DNA from: Eubacterium sp.
Lineage (GTDB): Bacteria; Bacillota; Clostridia; Lachnospirales; Lachnospiraceae
Reading direction: 5' to 3'
DNA: 63,782 nt
NCBI GenBank assembly: GCA_017472565.1
Contig: JAFUPY010000048.1
Span: 1-63,782 of the forward strand
The number at the start of each line of letters is the position of its first letter. Position 1 is the first letter of the stretch. A model generated the notes under the pieces. It made no database searches. It saw only the letters and a program-made list of their open reading frames with translations, and had not been told where the DNA came from. Both the position numbers and the translations under genes were made by a program. This document shows, one piece after another, positions 34,154 to 43,862 of the stretch.

Positions 34154-35095
34154 TTATCTGTCACACTTATAAAGTAAATCTTCCCAGCGTCTGTCAACTT
34201 CCTGCTGGAATTCTACTAATAACTGTTCATTTTCTGGTTTGAATAAATGTTTGAAACGACCCTGTTCACGAAGGAAATCCTCGATTGGTTTTTTCTTCTT
34301 TGGCATGTAGCTGAGCATCCATTTGCCATGGTCTACTTCAAACAGTGGCCAGTAACAGGTGTCGACTGCCAGCTTACAGATCTTCATGATCTCTGCTGTC
34401 TCATAGCGCCAGCCTCGTGGACATGGAGCCAACACGTTTAAGAAAGCTGCTCCCGGTGTGTAGATTGCCTTTTCAGACTTCTGGTGAATATCGGAAAAGT
34501 TTCCAATCATTGTTGTCTGCGCCACATATGGTACGTCGTGGTCAGCAATGATGCTTGCAAGGTCTTTTCGATTCTGCATCTTACCTGCAGACTGGGATCC
34601 AACCGGTGTTGTTGTTGTATCTGCGTATAATGGGGTTGCGGAGGAACGCTGAATACCAGTATTCATGTATGCACCATTATCGTAGCATACATATACCATG
34701 TCATGATTACGTTCCATGGCACCGGATAAGGACTGAAAACCGATATCGTAGGTACCGCCGTCACCACCAAATGTGATGAACTTGTAGTTCACGTCTGCCG
34801 GAATCTTGCCACGTTTTTTCAATGCATTGTAAGCAGTTTCCACACCACTCATGGTAGCGCCTGCATTTTCAAAAGCATTATGGATGTAGCTGTCTTCCCA
34901 TGCTGTATATGGATACATGAAAGTGGAAACCTCTAAGCATCCGGTGGCATTACCGATAACTGCCTGATCTCCTTCATGCAGTGCACGCAATACGGCTCTG
35001 ACTGCGATGGTTGCGCCACAGCCTGCGCACATTCTATGTCCCGGAGCCAGACGTTCCGGTTTATTCATTACTTCTTTTAAATTATATCCGCTCAT
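34154..35095 (-). CDS. porB: Pyruvate:ferredoxin oxidoreductase, beta subunit
   Basis: 313 residues. It binds thiamine diphosphate; the motif GDGGTYDIGFQSLSGAMERNHD is at about 110-131. An early CAGCG motif (22-26) supplies Fe-S ligands. With the alpha, gamma and delta subunits it oxidises pyruvate (or a related 2-oxoacid) to acyl-CoA and CO2, reducing ferredoxin. Pyruvate is the best guess because pfl lies next door, but 2-ketoisovalerate cannot be excluded. Confidence 0.92.
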   Translation of the reverse strand: MSGYNLKEVMNKPERLAPGHRMCAGCGATIAVRAVLRALHEGDQAVIGNATGCLEVSTFMYPYTAWEDSYIHNAFENAGATMSGVETAYNALKKRGKIPADVNYKFITFGGDGGTYDIGFQSLSGAMERNHDMVYVCYDNGAYMNTGIQRSSATPLYADTTTTPVGSQSAGKMQNRKDLASIIADHDVPYVAQTTMIGNFSDIHQKSEKAIYTPGAAFLNVLAPCPRGWRYETAEIMKICKLAVDTCYWPLFEVDHGKWMLSYMPKKKKPIEDFLREQGRFKHLFKPENEQLLVEFQQEVDRRWEDLLYKCDR

Positions 35096-35110
35096 ATCTG
35101 TCTCCCTGTA

Positions 35111-36289
35111 TTATCGTAATCCGATGTATTTGAACTGTTCGATTGGTGCACCGTTCTCCACGATGTCTGCCAGTTCTGCAAATACGCCTTTTGCATCTTC
35201 TACGGTAAAGTCACGTCCGCCAAGACCGTAGATATAGTTTACTGCATCGATCATTACCTTGTTCTGGAACAGTGCCGCTGTTACTTCACTGCCAAGAACA
35301 CCGCCGTTTGTATTGTAGCTTTCACAACGGTCAAGAATTGCCACCGCTTTACAGTGTTTCAATGCCTGGGCAATCTCTTTTGCCGGAAATGGACGGAATA
35401 CACGAAGCTTTAACAAGCCTGCCTTTACGCCCTGGGCGCGAAGCGCATCCACCGCATCCTTGGCAGTTCCTGCTGCAGAACCAATCAGCAGCATGATATA
35501 GTCTGCATCTTCTGTATGGTATTCTTCGAAAAATCCGTACTTTCTGCCGGAAATTTTTTCAAAGGCTTCTGCCACTTCCAAAATAACCTTTTTGGAATTT
35601 TCCAATGCGATCAGCTGATTTTTCTTTCCTTCCATAACGTAGTTAGATACAGCGTAAGGTCCAACAGACATTGGTTTTCCCGGATTTAACAGAAATTCTT
35701 CCGGTTCATATTCGCCAACGAAATCTTTTACCACATCGTCTTCTAACAATTCAATATTTTCCACCGCATGGCTGGTAATGAAACCGTCCTGACAGATCAT
35801 GATCGGCAGCTTCACATCTGCATGTTCTGCAATACGATAGGCCTGCACGAAGTTGTCATAGGCTTCCTGATTGTTCTCTGCATAGAGCTGAATCCAGCCG
35901 GTATCTCTGGCACCCATACCATCGGAATGGTCACAGTTGATGTTGATTGGACCGGACAGGGTACGAAGTACCAGTGCCAGTGCGATTGGCAGACGGTTGG
36001 ATGCTGCAAGCAGCAACTCTTCCCACATAAGAGCCAGACCGGCTGAGGATGTGGCTGTCAGTGTGCGGGCGCCTGCCGCACTGGAACCGATTGCCGCGCT
36101 CATTGCGGAATGTTCACTTTCTACAGGGACGAACTCTGTGTCAATTTCTCCATTTGCTATGTAAGAAGATACCATCTGTGGAATCTCTGTGGATGGTGTG
36201 ATAGGGAATGCAGGCATGACATCCGGATTGATCTGTCGAACCGCATATGCAACTGCCTCGTTACCTGACATACGTTCTTTGATAGCCAT
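35111..36289 (-). CDS. porA: Pyruvate:ferredoxin oxidoreductase, alpha subunit
   Basis: 392 residues. The pyrimidine-binding domain begins MSGNEAVAYAVRQINPDVMPAFPITPSTEI, and the ESEHSAMSAAIGSSAAGARTLTATSS motif follows at about 56-81. The C-terminal domain contains LLKLRVFRPFPAKEIAQAL. It overlaps porD by one base (TAATG) and lies 15 bp before porB. Confidence 0.93.
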   Translation of the reverse strand: MAIKERMSGNEAVAYAVRQINPDVMPAFPITPSTEIPQMVSSYIANGEIDTEFVPVESEHSAMSAAIGSSAAGARTLTATSSAGLALMWEELLLAASNRLPIALALVLRTLSGPININCDHSDGMGARDTGWIQLYAENNQEAYDNFVQAYRIAEHADVKLPIMICQDGFITSHAVENIELLEDDVVKDFVGEYEPEEFLLNPGKPMSVGPYAVSNYVMEGKKNQLIALENSKKVILEVAEAFEKISGRKYGFFEEYHTEDADYIMLLIGSAAGTAKDAVDALRAQGVKAGLLKLRVFRPFPAKEIAQALKHCKAVAILDRCESYNTNGGVLGSEVTAALFQNKVMIDAVNYIYGLGGRDFTVEDAKGVFAELADIVENGAPIEQFKYIGLR

Positions 36290-36594
36290 TATTCAATCCC
36301 CTCCTTCATTGTGATCGCATCGAATGGACAAACCTCTGCACAGATACCGCAGCCTTTGCAGTGATCCAAATCGATGCCAAGCAGCTTACCATCTTTTACC
36401 ATGATACTGCTGTCCGGGCAAACAGGTGCGCATAAGAAACAATGCTTGCACTTGTCTTCCTGATATACTGGTGTATTATTTCTCCATTCACCGGTGTTGA
36501 ACATTCTGGACGTACCTGCATTATAGACATGCATGCCCTCTGTCAGACCGGTATGGGATGTTTTTTCTGTAATCTTTGTTATATCTGTTCTCAT
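36289..36594 (-). CDS. porD: Pyruvate:ferredoxin oxidoreductase, delta (ferredoxin) subunit
   Basis: 101 residues. Two 4Fe-4S motifs are visible: CKHCFLCAPVCP (about 50-61) and CKGCGICAEVCP (about 79-90). It passes electrons from the alpha/beta active site to soluble ferredoxin. It sits between the gamma and alpha genes. Confidence 0.94.
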   Translation of the reverse strand: MRTDITKITEKTSHTGLTEGMHVYNAGTSRMFNTGEWRNNTPVYQEDKCKHCFLCAPVCPDSSIMVKDGKLLGIDLDHCKGCGICAEVCPFDAITMKEGIE

Positions 36595-36662
36595 ATCTGC
36601 TATTTCATCTGCAATCAGATGAATCCTTTCTACCCTAGATTGACCAACTATTTCTTCCCAGA

Positions 36663-37235
36663 TTAGATAACCGCATCAAAGGCTACTGTCAGTGCCTGCA
36701 TGTTACCTTCGATTACCTCTGGCTTTTTCTCGAATTTATGCTGGTAGGAAGCACGCATTTCTCCTAAGAATGTCTCTCTGTCCATAACCTTGCTGGTGGC
36801 AACTACAGCTGCCAGCATTGGAGAATTTGGGAAATACTTGCCCAGTGCATCCTCGGAAATCTTTCTTGCGTTGATGGTTACCACTCGACCTGCATAGCCA
36901 CGAAGCAATGGTCTTACTTCTTCTGCAGATTTGTCTGTGTTAATAATAATCGCTCCGTTTTCCTTCAGGCCTGCAGTTACATCTACCGCATGCAGCAGCG
37001 TCTCATCTACAACCACAACAAAGTCCGGATCATAAATATTGGAATGCACACGAATCTGATTATCGCTGATACGATTGTAAGCTGTAATAGGAGCTCCCAT
37101 ACGCTCTGGACCATATTCTGGGAAACCCTGCACATGTTTTCCGATTTTAAAAGCCACATCTGCTAAAAGAAGGGCTGCTGTTTTGGCACCCTGGCCACCA
37201 CGACCATGCCAGCGGATTTCGATTCCGTTTACCAT
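36663..37235 (-). CDS. porG: Pyruvate:ferredoxin oxidoreductase, gamma subunit
   Basis: 190 residues. It starts EIRWHGRGGQGAKTAALLLADVAFKIGKH, the hallmark of the gamma (POR) domain, followed by FPEYGPERMGAPI. It is the first gene of porGDAB, the four-subunit (archaeal/Thermotoga-type) layout rather than the single-chain clostridial PFOR. Confidence 0.94.
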   Translation of the reverse strand: MVNGIEIRWHGRGGQGAKTAALLLADVAFKIGKHVQGFPEYGPERMGAPITAYNRISDNQIRVHSNIYDPDFVVVVDETLLHAVDVTAGLKENGAIIINTDKSAEEVRPLLRGYAGRVVTINARKISEDALGKYFPNSPMLAAVVATSKVMDRETFLGEMRASYQHKFEKKPEVIEGNMQALTVAFDAVI

Positions 37236-37314
37236 ATTGTTTACCTCGTCTCTATCTAAGATTAATCATTTTTCCAGGTCACGCAAAAGACATGGAATAC
37301 GTTTTTCAATAATA

Positions 37315-37348
37315 AAGGTAGATACTCTTTTATAAAAGTATCTACCTT
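37315..37348 (-). promoter_or_regulatory. Perfect inverted repeat at the por transcription start
   Basis: AAGGTAGATACT-N10-AGTATCTACCTT, 12-bp perfect arms. It begins about where transcription from the por promoter should start, so it is either an operator or a 5'-terminal RNA stem-loop. It could also be a weak terminator for the upstream kinase-like gene, but the T-tract is poor. Confidence 0.6.
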
Positions 37349-37352
37349 AACG

Positions 37353-37380
37353 ATTATAGCACTCTTTTTTTGAATGTAAA
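37353..37380 (-). promoter_or_regulatory. Promoter of porGDAB
   Basis: TTTACA (37375-37380), 16 bp, TATAAT (37353-37358) on the minus strand, placing the start near 37346 and giving a leader of about 110 nt. Confidence 0.65.
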
Positions 37381-37519
37381 TAGAAATCGTGAAAAAATTT
37401 CAATTCATAAATGAATTTTATTCACGTAACCATGTGGTAATTGCCCAAAAATCAAAGCACTGATTCAACATATTTACCAAAAAATGGACGTTTCTCCGTC
37501 AATTAGCCAAAATGACAGG

Positions 37520-38140
37520 CTACAGCGCTTCATTGTAAAATTCACGCAGCAAATCTACACACTTTTCAATACCAAGCTTTTCACTGTTTAGTACTAAATG
37601 ATAATTGGTGTAATCGTCCCAGTTTTGCTTGGTTATATAATAATAAAAATCACCGCGCTGTTTATCCACTTTTCTCACATAACGCTTTGCCTGTGCCAAT
37701 GTCATCTTACTGTTCTGCATAGCTCTTGTCACACGGGATTCAAAAGAACCAACAATATACACATTCAACAGACGGACATCTTCATCGTCCTTTAGGATCC
37801 AACCACTGCCACGGCCAACGATTACGGCATCTTCCTGATGAGAAATGTCAGTAATCAGCTTTTTCTGCAATTCAAATACCGTATCTTCTGCGGGAAGAGC
37901 CGGTGTTACATTCTCATTTCCCTCGTCATAAAGTCGATAAAATGCCAGATTCGGTCTTCTTTCATCGCCCCGTCTGAACTGGTCCGCATGCAGCGCATGT
38001 TCCAGACCGCCAAGTTCCAACGCCATATCGATCAACTGCTCATTATAGCAGACAATGCCAAGTTCCTCTGCGACACGGGCGCCTATAAATGCTCCACCGC
38101 TGCCGCTCTGTCTATCTATCGCAATGATTCTGTGTGCCAT
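37520..38140 (-). CDS. Cytidylate kinase-like family protein
   Basis: 206 residues from ATG 38140 (MAHRIIAIDRQSGSGGAFIG), with GGAGGAAAAAGAT upstream; the longer reading from 38167 is rejected. The Cytidylate_kin2 family has a variant P-loop RQSGSGG in place of GxxGxGK, then LGIVCYNEQLIDMALE and VGRGSGWIL. Its real substrate is unknown in most members, and it is not the housekeeping Cmk. It follows phoR in the same direction by about 110 bp. Confidence 0.85.
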   Translation of the reverse strand: MAHRIIAIDRQSGSGGAFIGARVAEELGIVCYNEQLIDMALELGGLEHALHADQFRRGDERRPNLAFYRLYDEGNENVTPALPAEDTVFELQKKLITDISHQEDAVIVGRGSGWILKDDEDVRLLNVYIVGSFESRVTRAMQNSKMTLAQAKRYVRKVDKQRGDFYYYITKQNWDDYTNYHLVLNSEKLGIEKCVDLLREFYNEAL

Positions 38141-38249
38141 ATCTTTTTCCTCCGTTTCCTGAAACACTTTATCTCACACCACTATTATACTAAATATATG
38201 CCGGCATTTCCATTTTTGTTCCTTACCTTTACCAAATATTTGCCTTTTC

Positions 38250-39908
38250 CTAATTATAAAAAGTAACGGTAATCCTGGTTCCAATGCCTTCCTTACTTTC
38301 CAACTGGATATCGCCACCCAGGGTATGAACACCATGTTTCACAATGGATAATCCTAAGCCCGTACCGCCAATTTCTTTGGAGTGGCTCTTGTCTACACGA
38401 TAAAAGCGCTCAAATACACGCTGCTGTTCCTGGTACGGAATACCAATACCCGTATCTTCCACAATCAGAACAGCACCTTGCTTCTGACCACGAACAGTCA
38501 CTTTAACTTTACCGCCATCCACATTATACTTGATGGCATTTTCACACAGGTTGTAAACAATTTCATCCACAATGGATAAAATTCCCATTACCTGACAATC
38601 TGGTTCGATCTGGGTTTCAACCAAAACAGACTTTTTCTCTGCTTCCGTCTGCAGCGATTCCACAACCATATTGACCATGTGTGACAGATCCACCGGCATT
38701 TTCTGTGAGGAAATATCAGACTCTTCCAGTTTTGACAATTTGATAATATCTCCTACCAGATGGATCAGACGCTGTGCCTCCTTGTAGATCATACCGGAAA
38801 AATATGGGATGTCCTCTGGTCTGACCATTCCGTTTTTCATAATTTCTGCTGTTCCGGATATGGATGTAAGCGGTGTCTTTAGCTCATGGGAAACATTGGC
38901 GGAAAATTCCCGTCGAAGGGACTCTCTTTGTTCCTTTTCGGTCACATCCATAATAACCACAATCGCACCGGACACTTCTCCATCCTGAAAGACCGGATTG
39001 GCGAAAATGCTGTATACTCCACCCTCCTGTTTCATGATCTGCTCATTGTGATTGCCCTCAAAGGCCACCGCAATGACCTTTTGAAACTCTTCGCTGCGGT
39101 TCAGTTCCAGAACCGTTTTGTATTCTATGTCTGGTAATGCCCCTAAAAGTTTTAATGCACTGCCGTTATAGGAAAGAATCTTTTGCTGCCTGTCTACGAC
39201 CACAAATCCCTCGTTCATATTTTCCGTAATGGCAGAAAACTCCGTCTGCTGGCGCTTTAACTCCTGCATCTGTGCACGAATCTGGCGATTCTGCTGCTCA
39301 ATCCTGCGAAGGAATGGGGTCAGTTCCTCATAGGTCTTGACCGCCTCCGGATGCTCCAGATCCAGATCTTCCAATGGTTTTACAATCTTTCTGGAGGTTC
39401 CATAGGCAAAGAGCGCTGCCACGATAAGCGTACCAAAAAATACAAACAGCAACGGCTTCATCATCTCAGCAAACATATGTAACAGCGTATCTGAGGAGGA
39501 AGAAACGCGAATCACCGTTCCGTCTGATAAAAGCATGGCCCGGTTATTGGTCTTTTGCGCCATGGTATCTGAGTAACGGACACTTTCTCCCTCTCCGGTT
39601 TCAAAAGCTTCTGCGATTTCCTCTCGCTGCCCATGATTTTCCATGGTACTTGCATCTACAGCATTATCAAAAACAACTGAACCATCCGCTGCGATCCAGG
39701 TAATACGGCAGGCATCTGCTGACAAACCGTCCAGATACTGGATTCCATTGTATTCTACCCCACGGCTGATGTAGGTCAACTCATTCTCCAGCTTGGTATC
39801 ATAGAGTCTGTCAAAGTAATGGAACAGGATCGCTGTTACCGTACCAAAGCAGACCAGGATCACACAAAGGACCAGAACCACCATGGAACTAAAAGTACGT
39901 TTTATCAT
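38250..39908 (-). CDS. phoR: Phosphate-sensing histidine kinase PhoR
   Basis: 552 residues. There is an N-terminal TM helix (about 8-30), an extracytoplasmic sensor loop, a second TM (about 150-172), a HAMP-like linker and coiled coil, and a PAS domain (about 230-335). The H-box SANVSHELKTPLTSI and ATPase N/G boxes (NLCENAIKYN, DTGIGIPYQEQ, GGTGLGLSI) follow. It phosphorylates the upstream response regulator and, through PhoU/Pst, responds to phosphate limitation. Confidence 0.92.
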   Translation of the reverse strand: MIKRTFSSMVVLVLCVILVCFGTVTAILFHYFDRLYDTKLENELTYISRGVEYNGIQYLDGLSADACRITWIAADGSVVFDNAVDASTMENHGQREEIAEAFETGEGESVRYSDTMAQKTNNRAMLLSDGTVIRVSSSSDTLLHMFAEMMKPLLFVFFGTLIVAALFAYGTSRKIVKPLEDLDLEHPEAVKTYEELTPFLRRIEQQNRQIRAQMQELKRQQTEFSAITENMNEGFVVVDRQQKILSYNGSALKLLGALPDIEYKTVLELNRSEEFQKVIAVAFEGNHNEQIMKQEGGVYSIFANPVFQDGEVSGAIVVIMDVTEKEQRESLRREFSANVSHELKTPLTSISGTAEIMKNGMVRPEDIPYFSGMIYKEAQRLIHLVGDIIKLSKLEESDISSQKMPVDLSHMVNMVVESLQTEAEKKSVLVETQIEPDCQVMGILSIVDEIVYNLCENAIKYNVDGGKVKVTVRGQKQGAVLIVEDTGIGIPYQEQQRVFERFYRVDKSHSKEIGGTGLGLSIVKHGVHTLGGDIQLESKEGIGTRITVTFYN

Positions 39909-39935
39909 AATGTTTCCCCTTTTCTATAAGCAAAG

Positions 39936-39973
39936 ATAACCATCTGAAACATTTCCTGTCTACAGATGGTTAT
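39936..39973 (-). other. Hairpin between phoP and phoR
   Basis: ATAACCATCTG/CAGATGGTTAT, an 11-bp perfect stem with a 16-nt loop, and only a weak T-tract (CTTTGC). It may reduce kinase expression relative to the response regulator. Confidence 0.55.
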
Positions 39974-39982
39974 TTCATTCTA

Positions 39983-40657
39983 TTATTCTGGCAAAGTGAC
40001 ACAGTATCCCACGCCGCGGACTGTACGGATCAAATGACCGGCATCCCCCAGCTTCTGTCTGAGTGTTCTGATGTGTACGTCTACGGTACGGCTTTCACCG
40101 TCAAAGGCATAGCCCCAGATGGTGTCCTGAATCTGATCTCTGGAAAAAACGATGCCCGGATTGTTCATCATCAAATGGAGCAGTTCGAATTCTTTCAAGG
40201 TAAGTTCTACTGTCTGTCCGGATACCTTTACGCGATGGCGCTCCGGATAAACAGCCAATTCTCCCAGCGTAAGGCACTTTTCAGTTGGTTCTTCTCCGGT
40301 TCTGCGAAGAAGTGCTTTGACACGGGAAATCAACTCCATCATACCAAATGGCTTGGAAATATAATCGTCCGCACCTGCATCCAGTCCCTTCACCTTATCA
40401 TACTCTGTACCTTTGGCAGTGAGCATGATAATCGGCATTTTCCTTGTCTCAGAACGCATACGAAGCTTCTTTAATACCGTCAGCCCATCCTCTTCCGGAA
40501 GCATGATGTCCAGCAGTAATAGAGAAGGCGTCTTCACCTTCAGCTGGTTCCAAAAATCGGATGGACGTTCAAATCCCATCGCTTCCAGACCGGAACTGTT
40601 CAAACTGTAAACAATCAATTCACGAATACTGTTGTCATCTTCTAAGATATAAATCAT
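39983..40657 (-). CDS. phoP: OmpR/PhoB-family response regulator PhoP
   Basis: 224 residues. The receiver domain (about 1-118) has phospho-acceptor Asp in LLLLDIMLPEEDG and Lys in MLTAKGTEYD. The winged-helix DNA-binding domain (about 128-222) includes FSRDQIQDTIWGYAFDGESRTVDVHI. It overlaps phoU by 4 bp. It probably acts on the paired box-like sequences upstream of both pstS genes. Confidence 0.93.
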   Translation of the reverse strand: MIYILEDDNSIRELIVYSLNSSGLEAMGFERPSDFWNQLKVKTPSLLLLDIMLPEEDGLTVLKKLRMRSETRKMPIIMLTAKGTEYDKVKGLDAGADDYISKPFGMMELISRVKALLRRTGEEPTEKCLTLGELAVYPERHRVKVSGQTVELTLKEFELLHLMMNNPGIVFSRDQIQDTIWGYAFDGESRTVDVHIRTLRQKLGDAGHLIRTVRGVGYCVTLPE

Positions 40658-41307
40658 TCTTTATGTTCTCCTACATGCACACCGGTGATAGAATATTCAA
40701 CCCATTCAGCAATATTTACTGCATGGTCACCGATTCGCTCATAATACTTTGCAATCATCAGATAGTCAAGGTATGTTTCCCCATTGGAAGCATCTGCCGT
40801 GATCATGGCAATCAGCTTTTCCTTAATAGCGGAAAACATATTGTCTACCGCTTCATCTGCATCCATAACTTTTCTCGCAAGTTCTACATCCGATTTTACA
40901 AAGGAATCTACCGCATCTGACAGCATATGGATGGTGGCCTGTGCCATATCGCGGATTGGAAGCTGATCCAATACGCTTCGGTCTTCCACTATTTTGGAAA
41001 TATCTGCAATATCGCAGGCCTGATCACCAATACGTTCCATATCGGAGATCATCTTCAAAGCAGATGAAATCAAACGAAGATCCCCGGCAACCGGCTGCTG
41101 ACGAAGCAGCATTTTAAGACAAAGTGCTTCAATATCACGTTCCTTCTGATCAATCTCTGCCTCTGCCTTATGTACGTCTGCAATTAACGCTTCACTTGGC
41201 ATTTTTAATGTTTTTTCCGCAGCTGCAATGGCACGTTCGCACTGTGCACCCATCTGAATCAACTCAACATGCAGCTGATCTAACTGTTCCTGGTATCTAT
41301 TTCTCAT
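40654..41307 (-). CDS. phoU: Phosphate transport regulator PhoU
   Basis: 217 residues with two similar three-helix PhoU domains. Each carries an E/DxxxD-type metal motif, for example SDMERIGDQACDIA (about 88-101) and KYYERIGDHAVNIAEW (about 189-204). PhoU links Pst transport activity to PhoR signalling. It lies between pstB and phoP. Confidence 0.94.
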   Translation of the reverse strand: MRNRYQEQLDQLHVELIQMGAQCERAIAAAEKTLKMPSEALIADVHKAEAEIDQKERDIEALCLKMLLRQQPVAGDLRLISSALKMISDMERIGDQACDIADISKIVEDRSVLDQLPIRDMAQATIHMLSDAVDSFVKSDVELARKVMDADEAVDNMFSAIKEKLIAMITADASNGETYLDYLMIAKYYERIGDHAVNIAEWVEYSITGVHVGEHKE

Positions 41308-41367
41308 TTTAGTTCTCCTGTTTTACTCGATTTTATGTTTGCTCCTGAATCTAATATCAAAAATCCA

Positions 41368-42117
41368 TTAACCAAAACGTCCTGTGATATAGTCCTCTGT
41401 TCGCTTATCTTTTGGCATGGAAAAGATGTCATCGGTGTTGCCGAATTCAATCATCTCACCCATCAGGAAGAACGCCGTTTTATCAGAGATTCTGGCAGCC
41501 TGCTGCATATTGTGGGTAACCATGACAATAGTATAATCTTTTTTCAGTTCTATCGCAAGGTCTTCAATCTTTGCAGTAGAAATTGGATCCAGTGCAGAGG
41601 TTGGTTCGTCCATCAGAAGAACTTCTGGCTGTACTGCCAGCGCTCTTGCGATACAAAGACGCTGCTGCTGTCCACCGGACATGCCAAGAGCACTCTTTTT
41701 CAGACGATCCTTTACTTCTTCCCAGATAGAAGCATCCCGAAGAGATTTTTCAACGATATCATCCAGCTGTGCTTTTGATCGGATTCCATGTGTTCTTGGT
41801 CCATAAGCAATATTATCATAAATACTCATTGGGAATGGGTTTGGTCTCTGGAATACCATACCTACTCTTTTACGAAGAGAGTTTACCTCGATATCACGGT
41901 ATACGTTGGCACCATCCAATAACACTTCGCCTTCGATACGGCAGCCTTCTACCAAGTCATTCATTCTGTTTAATGTTTTCAAAAATGTAGATTTCCCGCA
42001 TCCGGATGGACCAATGAAAGCACTGATTTCCTTTTCCGGAAGGGCAATATTTATTTTCTTTAACGCCTGGAATTCCCCATAATACAGATCCAGGTCTTTG
42101 ACTGTAATTTTATCCAT
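41368..42117 (-). CDS. pstB: Phosphate ABC transporter ATP-binding protein PstB
   Basis: 249 residues. Walker [13 protein letters not shown] (about 36-47), the PstB-specific [20 protein letters not shown] segment, signature [17 protein letters not shown] and Walker [13 protein letters not shown]. It powers high-affinity phosphate import through PstC/PstA. Confidence 0.96.
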   Translation of the reverse strand: MDKITVKDLDLYYGEFQALKKINIALPEKEISAFIGPSGCGKSTFLKTLNRMNDLVEGCRIEGEVLLDGANVYRDIEVNSLRKRVGMVFQRPNPFPMSIYDNIAYGPRTHGIRSKAQLDDIVEKSLRDASIWEEVKDRLKKSALGMSGGQQQRLCIARALAVQPEVLLMDEPTSALDPISTAKIEDLAIELKKDYTIVMVTHNMQQAARISDKTAFFLMGEMIEFGNTDDIFSMPKDKRTEDYITGRFG

Positions 42118-42120
42118 TCT

Positions 42121-42990
42121 TTATTTTTCTCCTGTTTTCTTAGACAAACGTTTTGCAATGCCACCACTTGCTGCATTGATGATCACAACCAGTACTAACA
42201 GTACCACTGCCGTCGCGTAGGCCTCTTCCATGTACAGCCCTTCGTTCAACAGACAATACAGATGAATTGCCAGTGTACGACCGGAACTTAACACCCCATG
42301 TGGAATGCCTGCGATGGTTCCTGCGGTAAAGATCAGCGCTGCTGTTTCCCCTACGATTCGACCGATACTTAAAATAACACCGGACAAAATGCCTGGAATC
42401 GCAGAAGGAAGAACCACCTGAAATACGGTTCGGAGTCTGCCGGCACCAAGGCCAAAGCTGCCTTCCCGATAGGAGTCAGGTACTGCTTTTAAGGCTTCCT
42501 CTGTGGTACGCATGATAGTTGGCAATACCATGATTGCCAGAGTAAGCGCGCCACCCAAAAATGTGTAGCCAAGTTTCATGGAAATTGCGAACAACAGATA
42601 CCCGAACAGACCATATACAATGGATGGTATACCGGATAAGGTTTCTGTTGTCATACGAATAATCGATACGAATTTATTGCCTCTTTTTGCATATTCCACC
42701 AGATAGATTGCAGAGAAAATACCTACCGGAGCTGCAATGACCAGCGTTAAAAGAACCATAAGGAGCGTGTTGATGATCGCCGGCATCATAGACACATTTT
42801 CTGTTGTATATTCCCAGGCAAAAAGCTCTGGTCTTAAGTTAGGAATGCCTTTTACCAAAATATATACGATGATAGCACCTAAAATAAATGCGGTAATCGC
42901 TGCTGCTGCGATAACTAAAATACGAAGCAGTAAGGAAAGAGGACTTTTTTTGTAAGCCTGCATAGCAAACTTCAAGTTCTGTTTTGCCAT
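42121..42990 (-). CDS. pstA: Phosphate ABC transporter permease PstA
   Basis: 289 residues with six predicted TM helices. The EAA-like coupling loop reads EEALKAVPDSYREGSFGLGAGRLRTVFQVVLP (about 165-196). SGIPSIVYGLFGYL is a shared PstA/PstC segment. It lies 1 bp after pstC. Confidence 0.95.
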   Translation of the reverse strand: MAKQNLKFAMQAYKKSPLSLLLRILVIAAAAITAFILGAIIVYILVKGIPNLRPELFAWEYTTENVSMMPAIINTLLMVLLTLVIAAPVGIFSAIYLVEYAKRGNKFVSIIRMTTETLSGIPSIVYGLFGYLLFAISMKLGYTFLGGALTLAIMVLPTIMRTTEEALKAVPDSYREGSFGLGAGRLRTVFQVVLPSAIPGILSGVILSIGRIVGETAALIFTAGTIAGIPHGVLSSGRTLAIHLYCLLNEGLYMEEAYATAVVLLVLVVIINAASGGIAKRLSKKTGEK

Positions 42991-42991
42991 T

Positions 42992-43840
42992 TTACTTATC
43001 CTCCTTCTTTAATAATGAAAAGAGAATGTTGATGATCAGGATGAATACGAACAGTACTACACCTGTTCCGATCAATGCTTCTCTGTGAAGTCCGGAAGCA
43101 TACCCCATTTCCAGAACGATATTGGCTGTCATGGTTCGTACACCGGAGAAAATGCCATTCGGTACTACCGGCTGGTTGCCAGCTACCATGATAACAGCCA
43201 TTGTTTCACCGATGGCTCTACCGATACCCAAGATAACACCTGCTACAATACCAGACTTCGCTGCTGGAACAACGGTACGGAAAATACTTTTTTCCTTCGT
43301 ATCACCAAGTGCAAGGGCACCTTCATAATAGCTGGTTGGTACGGCACGGATTGCAGACTCCGATACGTTAACAATGGTTGGGAGAATCATGATCCCAAGC
43401 AAAATGGAAGCGGTAAACACCCCCTTACCACTGCCGTTGCGCAATTCCTGGATAATAGGAACCAGCACTACCAGACCAAAGAAACCATATACAATGGATG
43501 GAATCCCTGCCATCAGGTTGATTGCCGGCTTCATGATTTTATACAAAGGATCCGGACAGAACTTCGCCATAAAGATGGCACAGATAATGCCAAGTGGAAC
43601 TCCTACGATGATAGCACCTGCAGTGACATAGATACTGCCGATGATCATCGGAAAGATTCCAAAGATTTCATTCAGTGGTCTCCATTCTGTTCCGCTTAGG
43701 AACTGCCATGGACCAATCTGACCAATGGCTGTAAGACCATTTTTAAATAGGAAGATGCAGATCAGTGCAACGCAGGCCACACTTACGCAGGCTGCGATAA
43801 AAAACACGATATGCATGATCGATTCACTAACTTTTTTCAT
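42992..43840 (-). CDS. pstC: Phosphate ABC transporter permease PstC
   Basis: 282 residues, six TM helices. The loop ESAIRAVPTSYYEGALALGDTKEKSIFRTVVP (about 161-192) and the segment AGIPSIVYGFFGLVVLVP are typical. Together with PstA it forms the membrane channel. It follows pstS2 by 22 bp. Confidence 0.95.
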   Translation of the reverse strand: MKKVSESIMHIVFFIAACVSVACVALICIFLFKNGLTAIGQIGPWQFLSGTEWRPLNEIFGIFPMIIGSIYVTAGAIIVGVPLGIICAIFMAKFCPDPLYKIMKPAINLMAGIPSIVYGFFGLVVLVPIIQELRNGSGKGVFTASILLGIMILPTIVNVSESAIRAVPTSYYEGALALGDTKEKSIFRTVVPAAKSGIVAGVILGIGRAIGETMAVIMVAGNQPVVPNGIFSGVRTMTANIVLEMGYASGLHREALIGTGVVLFVFILIINILFSLLKKEDK

Positions 43841-43862
43841 GTTTGCTCAATACTCCTTATTC

